Source: Allacma fusca (lineage: Eukaryota > Arthropoda > Collembola > Symphypleona > Sminthuridae). Taken from it: a stretch of DNA of 64,000 bases. The translations under genes and the position numbers were made by a program. The notes below the pieces were generated by a model, which saw only the letters and a program-made list of their open reading frames with translations, was not told the origin of the DNA and ran no database searches. Numbering within the stretch: the first letter of the stretch is position 1; every line of letters starts with the position of its first letter. The stretch covers positions 41,516,801-41,580,800 of the forward strand of contig OX359247.1 in the NCBI GenBank assembly GCA_947179485.1, written 5' to 3'. Shown here in pieces: positions 31,449 through 43,600 of the stretch.

Positions 31449-32597
31449 ATGAGGAAGAAGCCCGTGTGGAGAAGGTTAGCCCAATGTTTACACTAGCACT
31501 GGTGGCAGGGATATTATGAGGGAGCTTATCATCTCTCTTTATACAACAGTAAATACTCCCTTCTCACTGATACCTCCCGCTCTGAGCAGGTCTCTCTCTC
31601 TCTCTCCATTCTTCAGCACGAGCCCCATATGTACAGGAGCTCTTTGAGATTCTTATATAAGTACCTTCCTGCTTCAGATATGTTCCCCTATGACTCTGTG
31701 CATTTCTTATGTAAATTTACACAATATAACTAACAAGTGTAGATTTTTATGTACAGTTGATACTTGATGCTTCAGAGGCATGTCAGGCCCGTTTACATAT
31801 CTATTCTAATGATCCAGATTCCCTTAATCATTCTCGCTCGTCATCACTTGAGTAAGGAGGGTTGGGTTCCTCCACTACATAATTACAAATTACAAGCCTT
31901 GCTTTCTCCTTATCATTGAAGATTATTATTATTATTATTAATTACTACGGAAATGTGGATACTCTGAATATTACAGGGCCTGAGGGAGCTTTCCCCAAAC
32001 CAGTTTTTATCCTCTGATGGAAGCACTTTCACTCATTTCATCAACCAATTTTCACCTGGAGTGTCCCTCAAAATTTGATTAATTCAAGAGAGTTTTGAAG
32101 CTTCATGTAGTAATTATCTTTTTATAATCAGAAAAACTTAAGCTACAACTAAAGCTTTCACTTTCTCCAGGGTGAAAGTTGTCGTTTTTCAATAGTTTAA
32201 CAAAATTATAGTCAAAGTGGAAATTATTGGAGAAAGTTGTTACTGCTTAACCTTGAAGCCATTTTGTATTTTTAGCTTCGTAAGTATTGATTAATGTCAG
32301 ATAATTTGTGTACGTTGTTGCTTCGTGTGTTTACAGTATTTCATGGATGCTGCTCAATAAAAATAAATTAATAAAAGTAAGAGTCATCAACTTTCTAATG
32401 TATTTTGTTACTCCGCTGATGAGTAATTACTAAACTTTTCTTAACTTTGTAGTTGGATGAGCTTCAATGAACATGTGAGCTTTTGGGTGCTTCTGAGTAT
32501 CTATACAATAATCCCAGTGTGGTTTGAACGGCTTCCGTATCTACAGTTTTCATATGTGAGAGTTTTAGATATCTGTAGTTTGATTTTGAAGGGGATT

Positions 32598-32625
32598 TTA
32601 TATATAAGGAATTTTCCCGCCAAAA
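32598..32625 (+). promoter_or_regulatory. TATA-like word next to an E2F-like site
   Basis: TTTATATATAAGG (about 32597-32609) is followed four bases later by TTTCCCGCCAAAA (32613-32625), which fits the E2F binding consensus TTTSSCGC. No confirmed transcript start or downstream coding exon was found. The short ATG frame at about 32671 stops after 12 codons. This could be a chance match. Confidence 0.2.
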
Positions 32626-33137
32626 TTTGTATTAGATACCCCTTGAAACTCTACCTACTACTTGGCAGAAATGTCGAACGATGCAGATTTGAGCGATTTG
32701 CTTGACTGACTGAGTGAGAAAGGAGATACAGAAGGTTGCTTGCTAAAGCCCATGATATGGAACATACGCTGAAGGGGTAAAACGTGAAGGTACATAAGGA
32801 TAGACTGCGACGACGTCTCGGATGAGTTGGTAAAAGAAATTAAAAGAAACGGTGCGTAGACTCTCCCCAGAGTCCCTGCCTTCCGTCCTTATTAGCTTTC
32901 TCTTTGCTCGTGTCCCAGCCTTCCTTTGCTTTCTCCCCGGTCCAAGGTACAGAGGGTTAGTTCAAATCAGCCTTCATTTGTATTAGGACCTCGTTCTGCC
33001 TTGCTTTCCTCCTTTTTTCTCCTTTTCTCCTTACACTACCGGAACCTCCAATTTTCCCTTGCCTTCAGCAACCGTGGATAAGTTACTGTTGTAACTGAGC
33101 CTCTATTTTTGCACGTGCCCCTTGATCTTCGAAAAGC

Positions 33138-33140
<3 letters not shown>

Positions 33141-33171
<31 letters not shown>
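33141..33171. repeat. (CT)n microsatellite
   Basis: CT run of about 31 bp. Confidence 0.96.
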
Positions 33172-33173
<2 letters not shown>

Positions 33174-36100
33174 GAGCTTCCTTTGCCACAATTTGTTGTA
33201 GGTTTTTTAAATTAACCTCCTCCTCCTCCTTCCTCTACCTTTGGCTGGAGAGGATTAGGCCCACCAAGCTTGTGGGAAATTGATATTATAAGAAAAAACC
33301 GTACAAACAAAAACTTCCCCATCAAATTAGGAGCTTCAATATTTGTGCAGATATTTAATCCTATTTTGTCTATGTACACTGATGTAGCCAAGGCTGGGGG
33401 GAAAAGACAGCATTGTTATATCTACCCGTTGAGTTTCAATTCCACGTTTGGGATCGCGCCTCTATTATTTCTATTATTGTACGTATAATTGAGTGTGTAA
33501 AAAAACAAAATGTATGTACATGTATTATATGTATCTATGTATATAATTATACACAGAACAGACATCCTCGCTCCAGGGCTGGGCGATTTTGTCAAGGAGA
33601 AAATCTTTCTTGGATTTATTCCTCTATCTTTCTTTAGAGTAGATGTTTGTACGAATGTACATATGTATGTACGGTGCTTTATATGTATGTATCCACATGT
33701 AATTATATTTACACATGCAAAAGCATCTCTCAAGTGACTTTCTCTTTTCCTTTCCTTCCCTTCCCATCCAGTCCAATTAGTATTTTCATCCGTCCTCCCT
33801 TTCACTCTCAGGGTGTCAGTGAATGTGGAAAGTTAATTTAACAGTGTGTTTTTAGCCTCGTATGTATTCCTCTATTATTCATCCCTTCCCCAACTCCGCC
33901 CCTCCATTGAAAGGCCTTAATGTGAAGACAATATTTTCTTTTTAGAGTCTTCAGCCTTCAAAGGCTTAATGTAGGATTTAAGAGCACGGTTTAATTGGCT
34001 CAGACAGGTTTATCAGGAAATTCTTGTATTTATTTAGTGCAGGGAATTTAAATTTTATAGGTTCAATTCAGCACGTGTGTATTTTATACTATACGATCCT
34101 AAAAAACCCTTTGGATTCAAAGGACATATCTGAGTGGAAGTTTTGAATTATTTTGAGGAACAAGGACGTCGTTTAAAAATAATTCAGTAGATTTATGCCA
34201 GCAGTTATGAGATTGTTATCACATAAGAATTAAACAAGATATGTTGCAATAAAAATACCATAGCTGGTATAAAAATTGGAATTCTTTCATTTAAAATGTC
34301 AAAAATAATTTCTATAATTTATTACAGTTAAATAAATGAAATTTTTAATTTACTGGCGGGGAAGTTCAAGCCAGAGGATGTTCCATCAGTGTTCAGAGGA
34401 TTTATGTAAGAAGGATAAATAGTCACAGAGTAAATCTCTATGAATGTAGAAGTTGAAAGTGTATTTAAAATCAGGATTTTTTTTGTTACTGTTTGTAGGT
34501 GTTGATTGTGGAACGGGGGTAAAAAGAATAATAAAAAAATAGATACAGACTCTTGCTGTTTAGTTGTGAAGACATTGACACTGAACCTTCACATTTTCTT
34601 TACTCTTACACAACAGTATATATGTAAAAGTTAATAAGGCTGGGGTTCCCTTCCCCCTCTTCCCATCTCCTTTCACATCTTCAATCAACTTCTCGGAGGA
34701 GGGAAGAAAGAGAATGTAATGAATCTTCTGCTTAAGTTGTGACAATGTGGAAATGTGAAGAAGCCTCAACACTCCTAATCTTTCCACCAAGCCCTTCATT
34801 CTTATTATTTGTTCAAGCTTTGGGCCCTGGCACGTGCAAATCTCTCACCTTTTCAACACATACCGTTCCATTGTGTCATCATACCCCTCCCCATTCATTC
34901 CTGACTATTATTTTTTCTCACCCCCAGGCAATCACATTAATGAGTCTTCATTTCGTTCCAAATCTTCCACAGGGTTTTCAACCAGCAGAGAGAGCTCCGT
35001 TACATGATTCTCTTTCTTCCATACTGACGTCTAAATTATGATAAGTGGTGTTGAGATTCCCAAAAATAAATTCTCAAAAATAAATTTCCAAAAAAGAGCA
35101 AAGTTTTAAAATCAAATTCGCTCAGACCTACGCACCTTCCTTACTTTCCCAACTACCAGGCATTCAAATACAGATGTGACACAGCCATGGAGTTAACCTT
35201 GTAAGCAGCCCTTGGCTGACGCCGGTCTCTGAGAATTTGTGAAGCTATGAATTCATTTGGTATTTGTTGCTTTTTAAAAGAATTTACAGAAGCTTTAATA
35301 AACTGTAGGGAAAACTCCAGCCTTCAAACTTTAGCATGCCCATTGGTCCTGGAAGTTTTGGAGCATTGACAATGCATCAGCCTTGGGGAAGGGAAGTGCA
35401 TCAAGATGCTGAAAAGCTTTTATCTTGCACTTCTGTACACACACACACACAAATAGATGTATGCAGAACCCTTAATGTAGAACCCATTGAGAGGAGCTGC
35501 ACAAATAAATAATCCCAAACAAAACGATTTCGCTGACACTTGCAAAATTACGGAGTCTAGGGATTTCCTATGGATGCATTTTATGTACATCTTTTACTGT
35601 TGAAGAATTTTCCGTATATTTTACGATGCATTAATATAAGGTATAATTTATACTCATGTATGCATAAATTGCATATGTGGAAATGCCCCCCGCAAATAAT
35701 AGCACCAACCATACGGAAAATTGGATAGAGAAAAATGAACCAGAAAAGTCTCATAAAGATGCCATGGTAACAGTGGGATAAAGGAACATATAAAGTTCCC
35801 TCTAGTTATGAGAGCATCTCCAAAATCATCACAATGTAATTAGAAAGTACATATTGGATTGTTCTTATAGAAAAAAATTAATATTGTGGTAAATTGCGGG
35901 ATTGTCTTTAAATTCCTTGCCTTTAAAAGAACACACTGCTTTTCCATGCTCCCTATTTAAAAGGGCATCTCTTATGCTGAGAGTGCACTCCACATGTACA
36001 AATGCAAGGGGACAGACAGAGTTGGGGAAAATAAAGAAAATTTCTTTTGCAGAGAAAACTTCGACTGGAGTTTACTTATTTGTCATACTTTCATGCTCAG

Positions 36101-38317
36101 TAAGTACTAAACGTTAGGGTTCGATCTATAGGGAGCCCATTGAAGAGAGAAAGAGAGAGAGAAAAAAAATAAAGCGGAGAGAATAACCCCCACATGTCAA
36201 TGACATGAAGGGGATGAAACCAATTGGTAAAAAATTGTCTTCCTACATCCGTCCGAATGGACGAGGGAGAGAAGATGTGATGGAGAATGAACCATGAACA
36301 AAGTCATCGTCATCCTTTTGTACAACCTTAATAGTTATCAACCTTTTTTGAGGGGCTGTGTGGAGAAAATCCCTCCTTCTCCAACTTCCTCCAACTTTTC
36401 CCCCTCCCGACCTTGTCATCCCTCGCTCTTCTGGTTTCAAGAGATTCCGTCTTTGAGGAAAGAGCATTTCATTATTTTAGATTACCACGCTTAATTTATT
36501 TCCTATTTCTCTATCGGCCCAGACGTTCCAGCCTAAAATGTCCATGTACTTTATACACCCTACGCACATATCATAGCTAAGTGAAACTAGTATAAAGTAT
36601 TTTATGCTTAGAAAAGCCTCCCTCAAAGAATCAAAACAGAACTTGGAATTACAAGTTTCTAAATTAACATTGAAGTTTCAAACAGTAGCGGATCCAATAA
36701 GATTTGCTCCTACAGAGACATAGTGCTCTTATGTACAAGGGCGTCTATTTCTGTGAGAGCACTGTAGTCAATATAAACAAGGAAGGAAAATGTTACCGGA
36801 AATAATTCCCATAAGTGCACTCCTACAAGCATACAGTTGAATTAAGCCTTTCTATAAATGAATGTTATTTTGTTGGAGACGAAATAACATTGTAGCTAAT
36901 GGGAGAAAGTCTAAGCTTGTTCCAATGCTCTAACCAGGGGTCCCTCAAAGTGGCATCCACTGTATGCACATGACAAATCTGCTGAGTGTATGCAAAGTAG
37001 AACATTTACAGTGAAGTCCTTGTTATTAAGGGCTCTTCTTATAAGGGCAGTTTGTAAAGGCTTAGACTTTTAGGATTTACTGTTGCTATAAAAAGTGTGC
37101 TTTTTTCCTCATGGGTAAGAGGGGATATTTTATGGGAACAGATTCTAGGGGAATTTGCTTTATTTGAGGTGCTTCTAGAGTCAGAGGCCACTGTATGGGA
37201 GTATGTTGGAAGCTATGTGGTGAGACATAGGAAGAGAGTGGAATGTGAAGGAGTAAAAAGGAGTAATCCGGAGTTGAATAAAGCCAACTTGTTTATTTTC
37301 TGGGAGAGCCTATTTCTTGGGCAATTTTGATGCTTCCGCAATGTAAACATATTATGTGAACGGGCTTTGTTTTGCCACATGTTCCACACGGGGTGCATAT
37401 CAAGTAGTTTCCATAGAGATGTCTACCGCCGCCTTATAATAGAGTCCATTAGAACATGAAGCGGGGAAAAAAGGGAGCGTACGGATATTTATGTGTTCCT
37501 GTGGTATACGATGCAGTGGATTGTTACGGATTGTTATGGATGTCCCACTTGAGATACATATATAATTCCTGAGCGGGCGAAGGCTGTGCTTTTGTATGTA
37601 ATTGTAATGGTTTTTAATGGAAGACCGCGTGGTAGACTTCCCTGTTGGGCTTTCTGTTTGAGAGCCTGAACCGAGGTTTTGCCTGCTGACAAGGCCCCGA
37701 TAGTAAACAAACAAAGAAAACACACAATCAGCAATTTACAGGGCGGTGCGACGTGTATCCTACATTGAGGGGTAGGTGCGTATGTGATACACATATGGAT
37801 GTTGCTGCGTATGTATATGGGTGCAGGAGTGGTGATAGGTGTGCTATGAGTGTATTTAAAGTAATGAGAATTGGTATAGGAGAAAAACTGCTGTAAAAGT
37901 GAAGTAACCCAAAGGATACATCACATTATCTCATTTAGGTTGCAGGCCGGACCGGACTGAACTGTGTATTGGAAGGTAGAAAAGAATGGACTAAAAGGGA
38001 GTACTTAAATCCCTACTGAGTCCTGCATGTGAATAGACATGTTGAGAATGTGGAATTGAATCTCAAACTCGCACTCCATCAACGACACGGGTGGTTGAGG
38101 GCTTTAGGGAAAGTTTTGGGTTTACTTTAAAAATCAACCACCATGTGTGTTGAGCATGCCGATTTATCTAGATATAACTGATGCATTTAATGCGACAGGG
38201 TTTAAAGTCTCCTGGACCCGGACATTACCGCGGGAATGCTCCAGAGGCTGCACAATGGAGTTAAGTTGTAGTGTGCTAAAATACATCACCAATTGTTATG
38301 ATTACGGCCCGGAGTCC

Positions 38318-38424
38318 ATCACTGGATTACTAATGAGGGCTTGGCTTCACCCATGTGTGAGTTCTAATGTAGTCGTAGTGGATGCTCTTAATTCCACAAC
38401 ATTCTACCACTGAATCACCAATGA
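38318..38424 (-). repeat. tRNA-Gly 5'-half-like repeats, units 1 and 2
   Basis: On the minus strand 38401-38424 reads TCATTGGTGATTCAGTGGTA, then GAAT. This is nearly the first 24 bases of a eukaryotic tRNA-Gly, including the internal promoter A box. A more decayed version is at 38318-38340. There is no anticodon arm or T arm downstream on the minus strand, so these are not complete tRNA genes. Confidence 0.6.
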
Positions 38425-38924
38425 AACTTGAAATCTTGTATTGTGAGCAACTGGGTTGTCAAAAAATTTGAACAAGTTGGCATATAAGAGCAGGACTGCT
38501 TCTGAAATGTGAAAATGATCCTGTACTTTAAAATGCAGGGCTGACAAATCTAGATTTCCATGTCAGACTGTCACTGTAGATAGTGTAACAGTAGGACTAA
38601 CAGCAAAGGGGGAATGTTCATTTCACCAATTATTTTACAGTGTTATGAGCGAACGTTCAATATTCTAGGTAAGTTCCACATTCTCTGCGACCTTCGATGA
38701 AACTCTTAGGGTTCTCACATATGAAACGGCATGGAATGTTCAGGTCGATACATTTCAGGCAAAGTTCATACGATTTTCATTCCCAAGCTCATAACAGAGT
38801 ATTATGATTTCTGTGTTTAAGAAGCAACCAACATTTTTTCCTGCAGTTCTCTGCACAATTACCTACCAAACGTGTGTAGCATTGGATCAAGGTACATAGC
38901 CAGAACAATACTACAACATTCTAC

Positions 38925-38990
38925 CACTGAATCACCAATGAAAGGTACGGCAAAGGGAAACTTCATTCTACCCTGGAATCACCAATGAAA
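38925..38990 (-). repeat. tRNA-Gly 5'-half-like repeats, units 3 and 4
   Basis: Two units lie 20 bases apart, at 38925-38943 and 38964-38990. Unit 3 matches unit 2 and shares an ACAAC flank with it. Unit 4 has CCTGG for CACTG. Orientation is the same as units 1 and 2, and no T arm is visible. Confidence 0.65.
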
Positions 38991-39097
38991 TGCACATATC
39001 TAGAATTTACTCAGTCAGATCAGCTACAGTAGCTAACGCAACAAAGAAACCTATCCACTCCGTCAGAACAGGACCATAGATGTAATAACCTCAGATC

Positions 39098-39122
39098 GTT
39101 CTACCACTGAATCACCAATGAA
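39098..39122 (-). repeat. tRNA-Gly 5'-half-like repeat, unit 5
   Basis: The minus strand reads TTCATTGGTGATTCAGTGGT, then AGAAC. It matches units 2 and 3 over about 22 bases, while its surroundings differ. Confidence 0.65.
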
Positions 39123-40650
39123 GCAGGCATGGAAGCAGTATTCTTGCATCTTCAACTACCGTAACCATTTATTTTTACTGTTCCTCTAAACTCACCATCA
39201 CGTTCGATAAATCACGAGAAGGGGAGAGAGAAGAAAGAAAAGGCACGCTGCACAGGCCCTTATAGCTCCTTTTCAGCATACAATGACAACAACAATGGCA
39301 TCTCACAGGGAGACCATGTCCACTTGATTTCATCCTGTCAATGATATCATCCTCCCTGCCATAAACACGTCCCCCTGTATGTACACCTTCCTTTTCATCC
39401 GAAGGACACATCACAAGCACTCTTGATACTTTTCATTGTGTGGACCCAACCTTTGCCCCAACAATAGCTCCCAGCCTGCACCAGCAGTTGCGACTATTAA
39501 GCGTAACAATCTATCCTACCCGTAACAGAATAATGCCTTTCTCTCTCAACACTACCGCGTGGACAGACATGAGTAGCTTACCAACAGCTAATAACATTAC
39601 GATTACCATTAGGCATCATAAGTTGGAGATACTGCCCCACCAACTGGTTCCAGGAAATACGTATACGTATCTACAGTATGTATTCCCGCAGGTACATAGC
39701 CACCAAGTCATTTCTCTCTCCAAGTCCTTAAAACTGAAGTGCATCATAACCCTGTGCATATGCATAATAAAATCATACATAAGCACACTGCACATAAAAA
39801 ATCTCATAAGCCTTCACCAATTTTGTAATTACTGTGCTATTGTCCCATTAGAATAGATACATGTTCCGCAGCCAATGTATGCAGTACACGTGAGATACAT
39901 ACGAAGACCTCCAGCAATGCAAATATGACCCCCTTGTCCACTAAATTCTCCAGGACAATGGCAGGCTAAATGAATACCGTCATCATGATAACCTAATCAT
40001 ATTTTAAAGCCACCTTAATGAGATTAACCATGTAAACACGAGCCTGAGTGTTTAGGCTCCTGAAGATCCGCCTGCCAAGAGTACGCATCTGTTTGTATGT
40101 AGTCCCATTAGAAAAACATGGCTCTATCCTCGAGCCAAGCCCACGTGAGCATCAGGTCATAAAGACGTCCAGCAAGCTTTGATTGCTAAGCGTTTATGGT
40201 CACTACGCCAGGAATAGTCATTAAAAGATAACAACTTGCATTGTGCTCACTTTCGCTCAATGGTTAATCAACCCTGTACATACAATGCCTCTTCATATGT
40301 ACGTGCACAGTACTGCTCACATAATTAAATGCACTGCAGTCAGCCAATAAAACGCACTAAATCAACTTCCTCAAAACACTGCCCCGTACAAACAACGAGC
40401 CTGTCCATTACACCTTCATATAAGCTTTCATTCTAGTTCAGGTTCAAGTTTACGGATCCTTATATGATTTTCACGCCGAGCCAACAACTCACCACCGCAT
40501 GTCTGGAGTTTTACTACAGCTCTGCGGGGGTCTTCAACTTAACATCAAACCCTTCGTAAGGTTCTTATGTCTAAGGTCCTCTAATCACAGCTTACAAGTA
40601 TTTGCTAAGATGTTACACCAATAGGTTCTTAGTGTCGGCTAAGGAGTAAA

Positions 40651-43600
40651 TCCGAACATCCACAAACATTGTTCCCAGTTGAAGTAAATATTTTGGGAAT
40701 TTGTAAGAGGCAGGAGGGATTATCTGGAGAATTTTTAAGAACCTCTGGGAATTACACGGGAAATTACTTTAATGCAAAAGGAATACACTTCGGAAATTAC
40801 CAAAAAGAAAAATTGAGCAATTCAAAATTTGTTACAATTGATGCTCAACAAGTCGAAGATTCCTAACAAAACTAAGAATCAAAAGAAGAATACGTGGCAG
40901 ATTTTATGCAGCAAAATGGCATCTTTTTACGGCTGTTATTTCTTTACTCATTAAATGGGAAATTGAAGAATCAAAAGAGATTATTCAAACCATTGGTAAG
41001 AATGGTAAGTGAACATTTTAATTACCCATTATAAAATGACTCAATCAAAGTTGTTACGAGACCGTCCGGACTTAACCACACAAGACTCAAGTTCACTTTT
41101 GCTTCCTAACAATTCTCCGAACTTCACTCGAACTAATCCCTCGGACGAAATTCTTGCGGAAAGGAAAATTCTTCCCAGAAAATTCTCTCTCTTTGAAAAA
41201 CATACTACATTCAGACAAAGGTACGCTTGTATGTATGTATACACATGTACAACCGTAAAACCTTCCCAGAAATCTACCGTTTTGCCCGCCGCCATCATCA
41301 TTTCTCTCAGAATTTTCTTTCCCATTAAATTCCTTGGTTTCAATCCCATCCTCCGTGGAAAAATCGCAAGCACTTTACTCCTCTTCAACTAGCTCGTTTC
41401 CTCTTTAAAAAAAAATAAACTTGTTAACTTATAAGCTATTTATTTTTTCCCCAATTATATATGGTTCTTACTTCCCAGCAGATTCGATGTTCTTTGACAC
41501 AGAATTCTTAGCTTGAAAATCCGACTGATTTCTTCATAAAAGTCCCAAAACCGGTTCCGGCCTTGTTCTTTAATTTGAATAATGATGCTGTAATTAAATT
41601 ATCCATTTCCCTCAATAAATAATAAGAAGCTAGCTTAATCCTGCGGGTCGGGGGGAGACTTTAGGAAAAAAACAGTGGGGAAAAAAATTATTTGCTCCTT
41701 GAATCCAAGACGCGGGAGGTGGAAATCCACTTTGGACATTGTTCTTGGCCTGTACCTTCATTTCCCTCCACAACCCAATGATTACATTCTTGAACTTAGA
41801 CGGGAGGCACAAACAATAGGAATCTATACTCAAGTTCATTTTTCACGACAGAATCCTCCAGCACATTCATTATTCAATTGTAGGGAGCAACTTCATTCCC
41901 TCCCTGGCTCTCTCCCTCGGCATGGAGGTTCATGCAGGATTTGAAATGAAAAAGGGATTATTTGTGCTTGTACACAAGAAAGTCTATGATTACTAATGTT
42001 ATAGCCCGCGTCATGAGAGGAGCAAGAGAATGGGAGAAATGAAATAAAAAGTTAGGGAACAGACGAAACAGAGTCTAAAGAGATTATAATACAAGGAAGG
42101 AAAAATGTTTCCTAAGCCTGGTCTATTGTAATATAAATATATTTAAATTATACAAGGCATTATTATTTTAATCCCTAAGAAAAAAAGACCCATCATTATA
42201 ATACGTATCTATTATTACACTCTCTATGTACACATAACAACTGTTGTCATTTCGGATTACACAAGGCTCTTTCCAAAACACGAGCCTCCCATTTTCATAC
42301 GTAAGTCCTGACGCTCTCACAGCAACCTGTACGAGTGTACATGTAGATACATATGTACATACATACATACATGCTTATGCACCCCTGTAAATAAGATTTG
42401 TAATTAATTACATGTACACTCTAAAGAGCATTTTATTCCTTCCCCACAGCTACAGATGATACTGCTCTGGCAATACAACTCTTGGCAATTAGCTCTTGGA
42501 TTTACCATAACAATAATTTTATTGTTCTCCGTACCATTGTTTTAACTCTCAACCACTCCACTCCATCCAAGCTACTACATTCAGCTACTAGAAATTCTCA
42601 ATGGGAATTTTTTTATTGGTTTTTAGCACAATGTTAATTTTTCTCTTCATAAATTCACGTCTGGATTCTGGACTTGTAACTTTAATTTCTTCCTGGGCAT
42701 AATAAGACTTACGGGTTTATTTGAATTCCTCAGTTTACTGTGTAAATTTTGAATGAGTATTTCTTACTACTACATTTTATGTATTCACACAATGGGAAAT
42801 AACAAATGAATCCATGTATGTACAGACATTTGCAACAAGCTCCAAGATTTGCAGCAAGGAAGCAGTAAGAATATAGTTCAATCTGGCCAATTTATAACAA
42901 ACAGTAGATGCATTATTAATAATTGTAAGAGCATATGTTAATTTCAATATTTACAAGTCCTAAGACCCTAAGTGCAAATATGGGATTCCTTTTTATGAGC
43001 ATAATTGCATATGTAACTGTACATTGTTATATGAATGTAATTTTTGTTGTTATTATGCAAGTCCGTAACCACACGTGCATTCACACGGATACCATTACTT
43101 TTGTATACATACATACATAGTGAGTAAGAAAAGAGAGAAGGAGTCGTCTGGGAAAATAACAGACGGCTGACTCTGTTGTGAATGGCGTGAGGCTTGAGGA
43201 ACCAATCGGGGCGTGAAATAAAACTCGGCCACGGTGTATACGGAGAATCTCCTCCTAATGGTATCAGAAAGCATTAGCATTCCTTCAGGTCTCTTTGAAT
43301 AGTACTCCATACTCTAACCATAGAAATACATACTTACAGTTTCATTTTTGCATCTGCATTCTACTCCCTCAAAATACTTATGTCTGGGCTATGAAAATAC
43401 TAGTATGGGATGCATGAGAGGCTACGGAACTCATTCAATTATCCCTTACAGCAAAGCGTTACAAGGTTAGTATATTAGTAGTGATGAGTGCGAAAGTGAT
43501 GGACTTGATTGACGCTGGAGGTTTGTAATTCGGGCAGTGGGACAATTCCGAGCATTTTAATCAAGCTTGTATTCCACGATGCTATTATTACTGTTTATTT

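Larger units (their letters stand above)
31520..36750. other. Non-coding region with scattered simple repeats
   Basis: I see no exon I can support. The region holds an ATT run at 31925-31940, a TATA-like plus E2F-like pair at 32598-32625, a (CT)n tract at 33141-33171, ATGTATGTAC-type words at 33505-33700, and GA-rich patches near 36145-36165. Confidence 0.45.
36750..40650. other. Region with opposite strand-composition bias on its two halves
   Basis: The left half is G/T-rich on the plus strand (for example 37801-37860: 22 G and 4 C). The right half is C/A-rich (40321-40380: 5 G and 16 C; 39481-39540: about 9 G and 16 C). The switch lies near 38.0-38.9 kb, close to a cluster of tRNA-Gly-like repeats. 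No coding exon is supported. The 88-codon frame at 38147-38413 overlaps two of those repeats. Confidence 0.55.

Noticed and set aside
31055..31519. A 154-codon plus-strand open frame rich in Glu-Arg and Ser-Leu
   Set aside because: Its length comes from (GA)n and (CT)n tracts, which lack stops in every frame.
38147..38413. An 88-codon open frame containing NATGFKVSWTR, slightly like a CUB domain strand
   Set aside because: The rest of the frame lacks the CUB cysteine and aromatic pattern, and its end overlaps tRNA-Gly-like repeats.
39440..39856. A 138-codon plus-strand open frame
   Set aside because: No family recognised; it lies in a compositionally skewed stretch where T-poor sequence lowers stop frequency.
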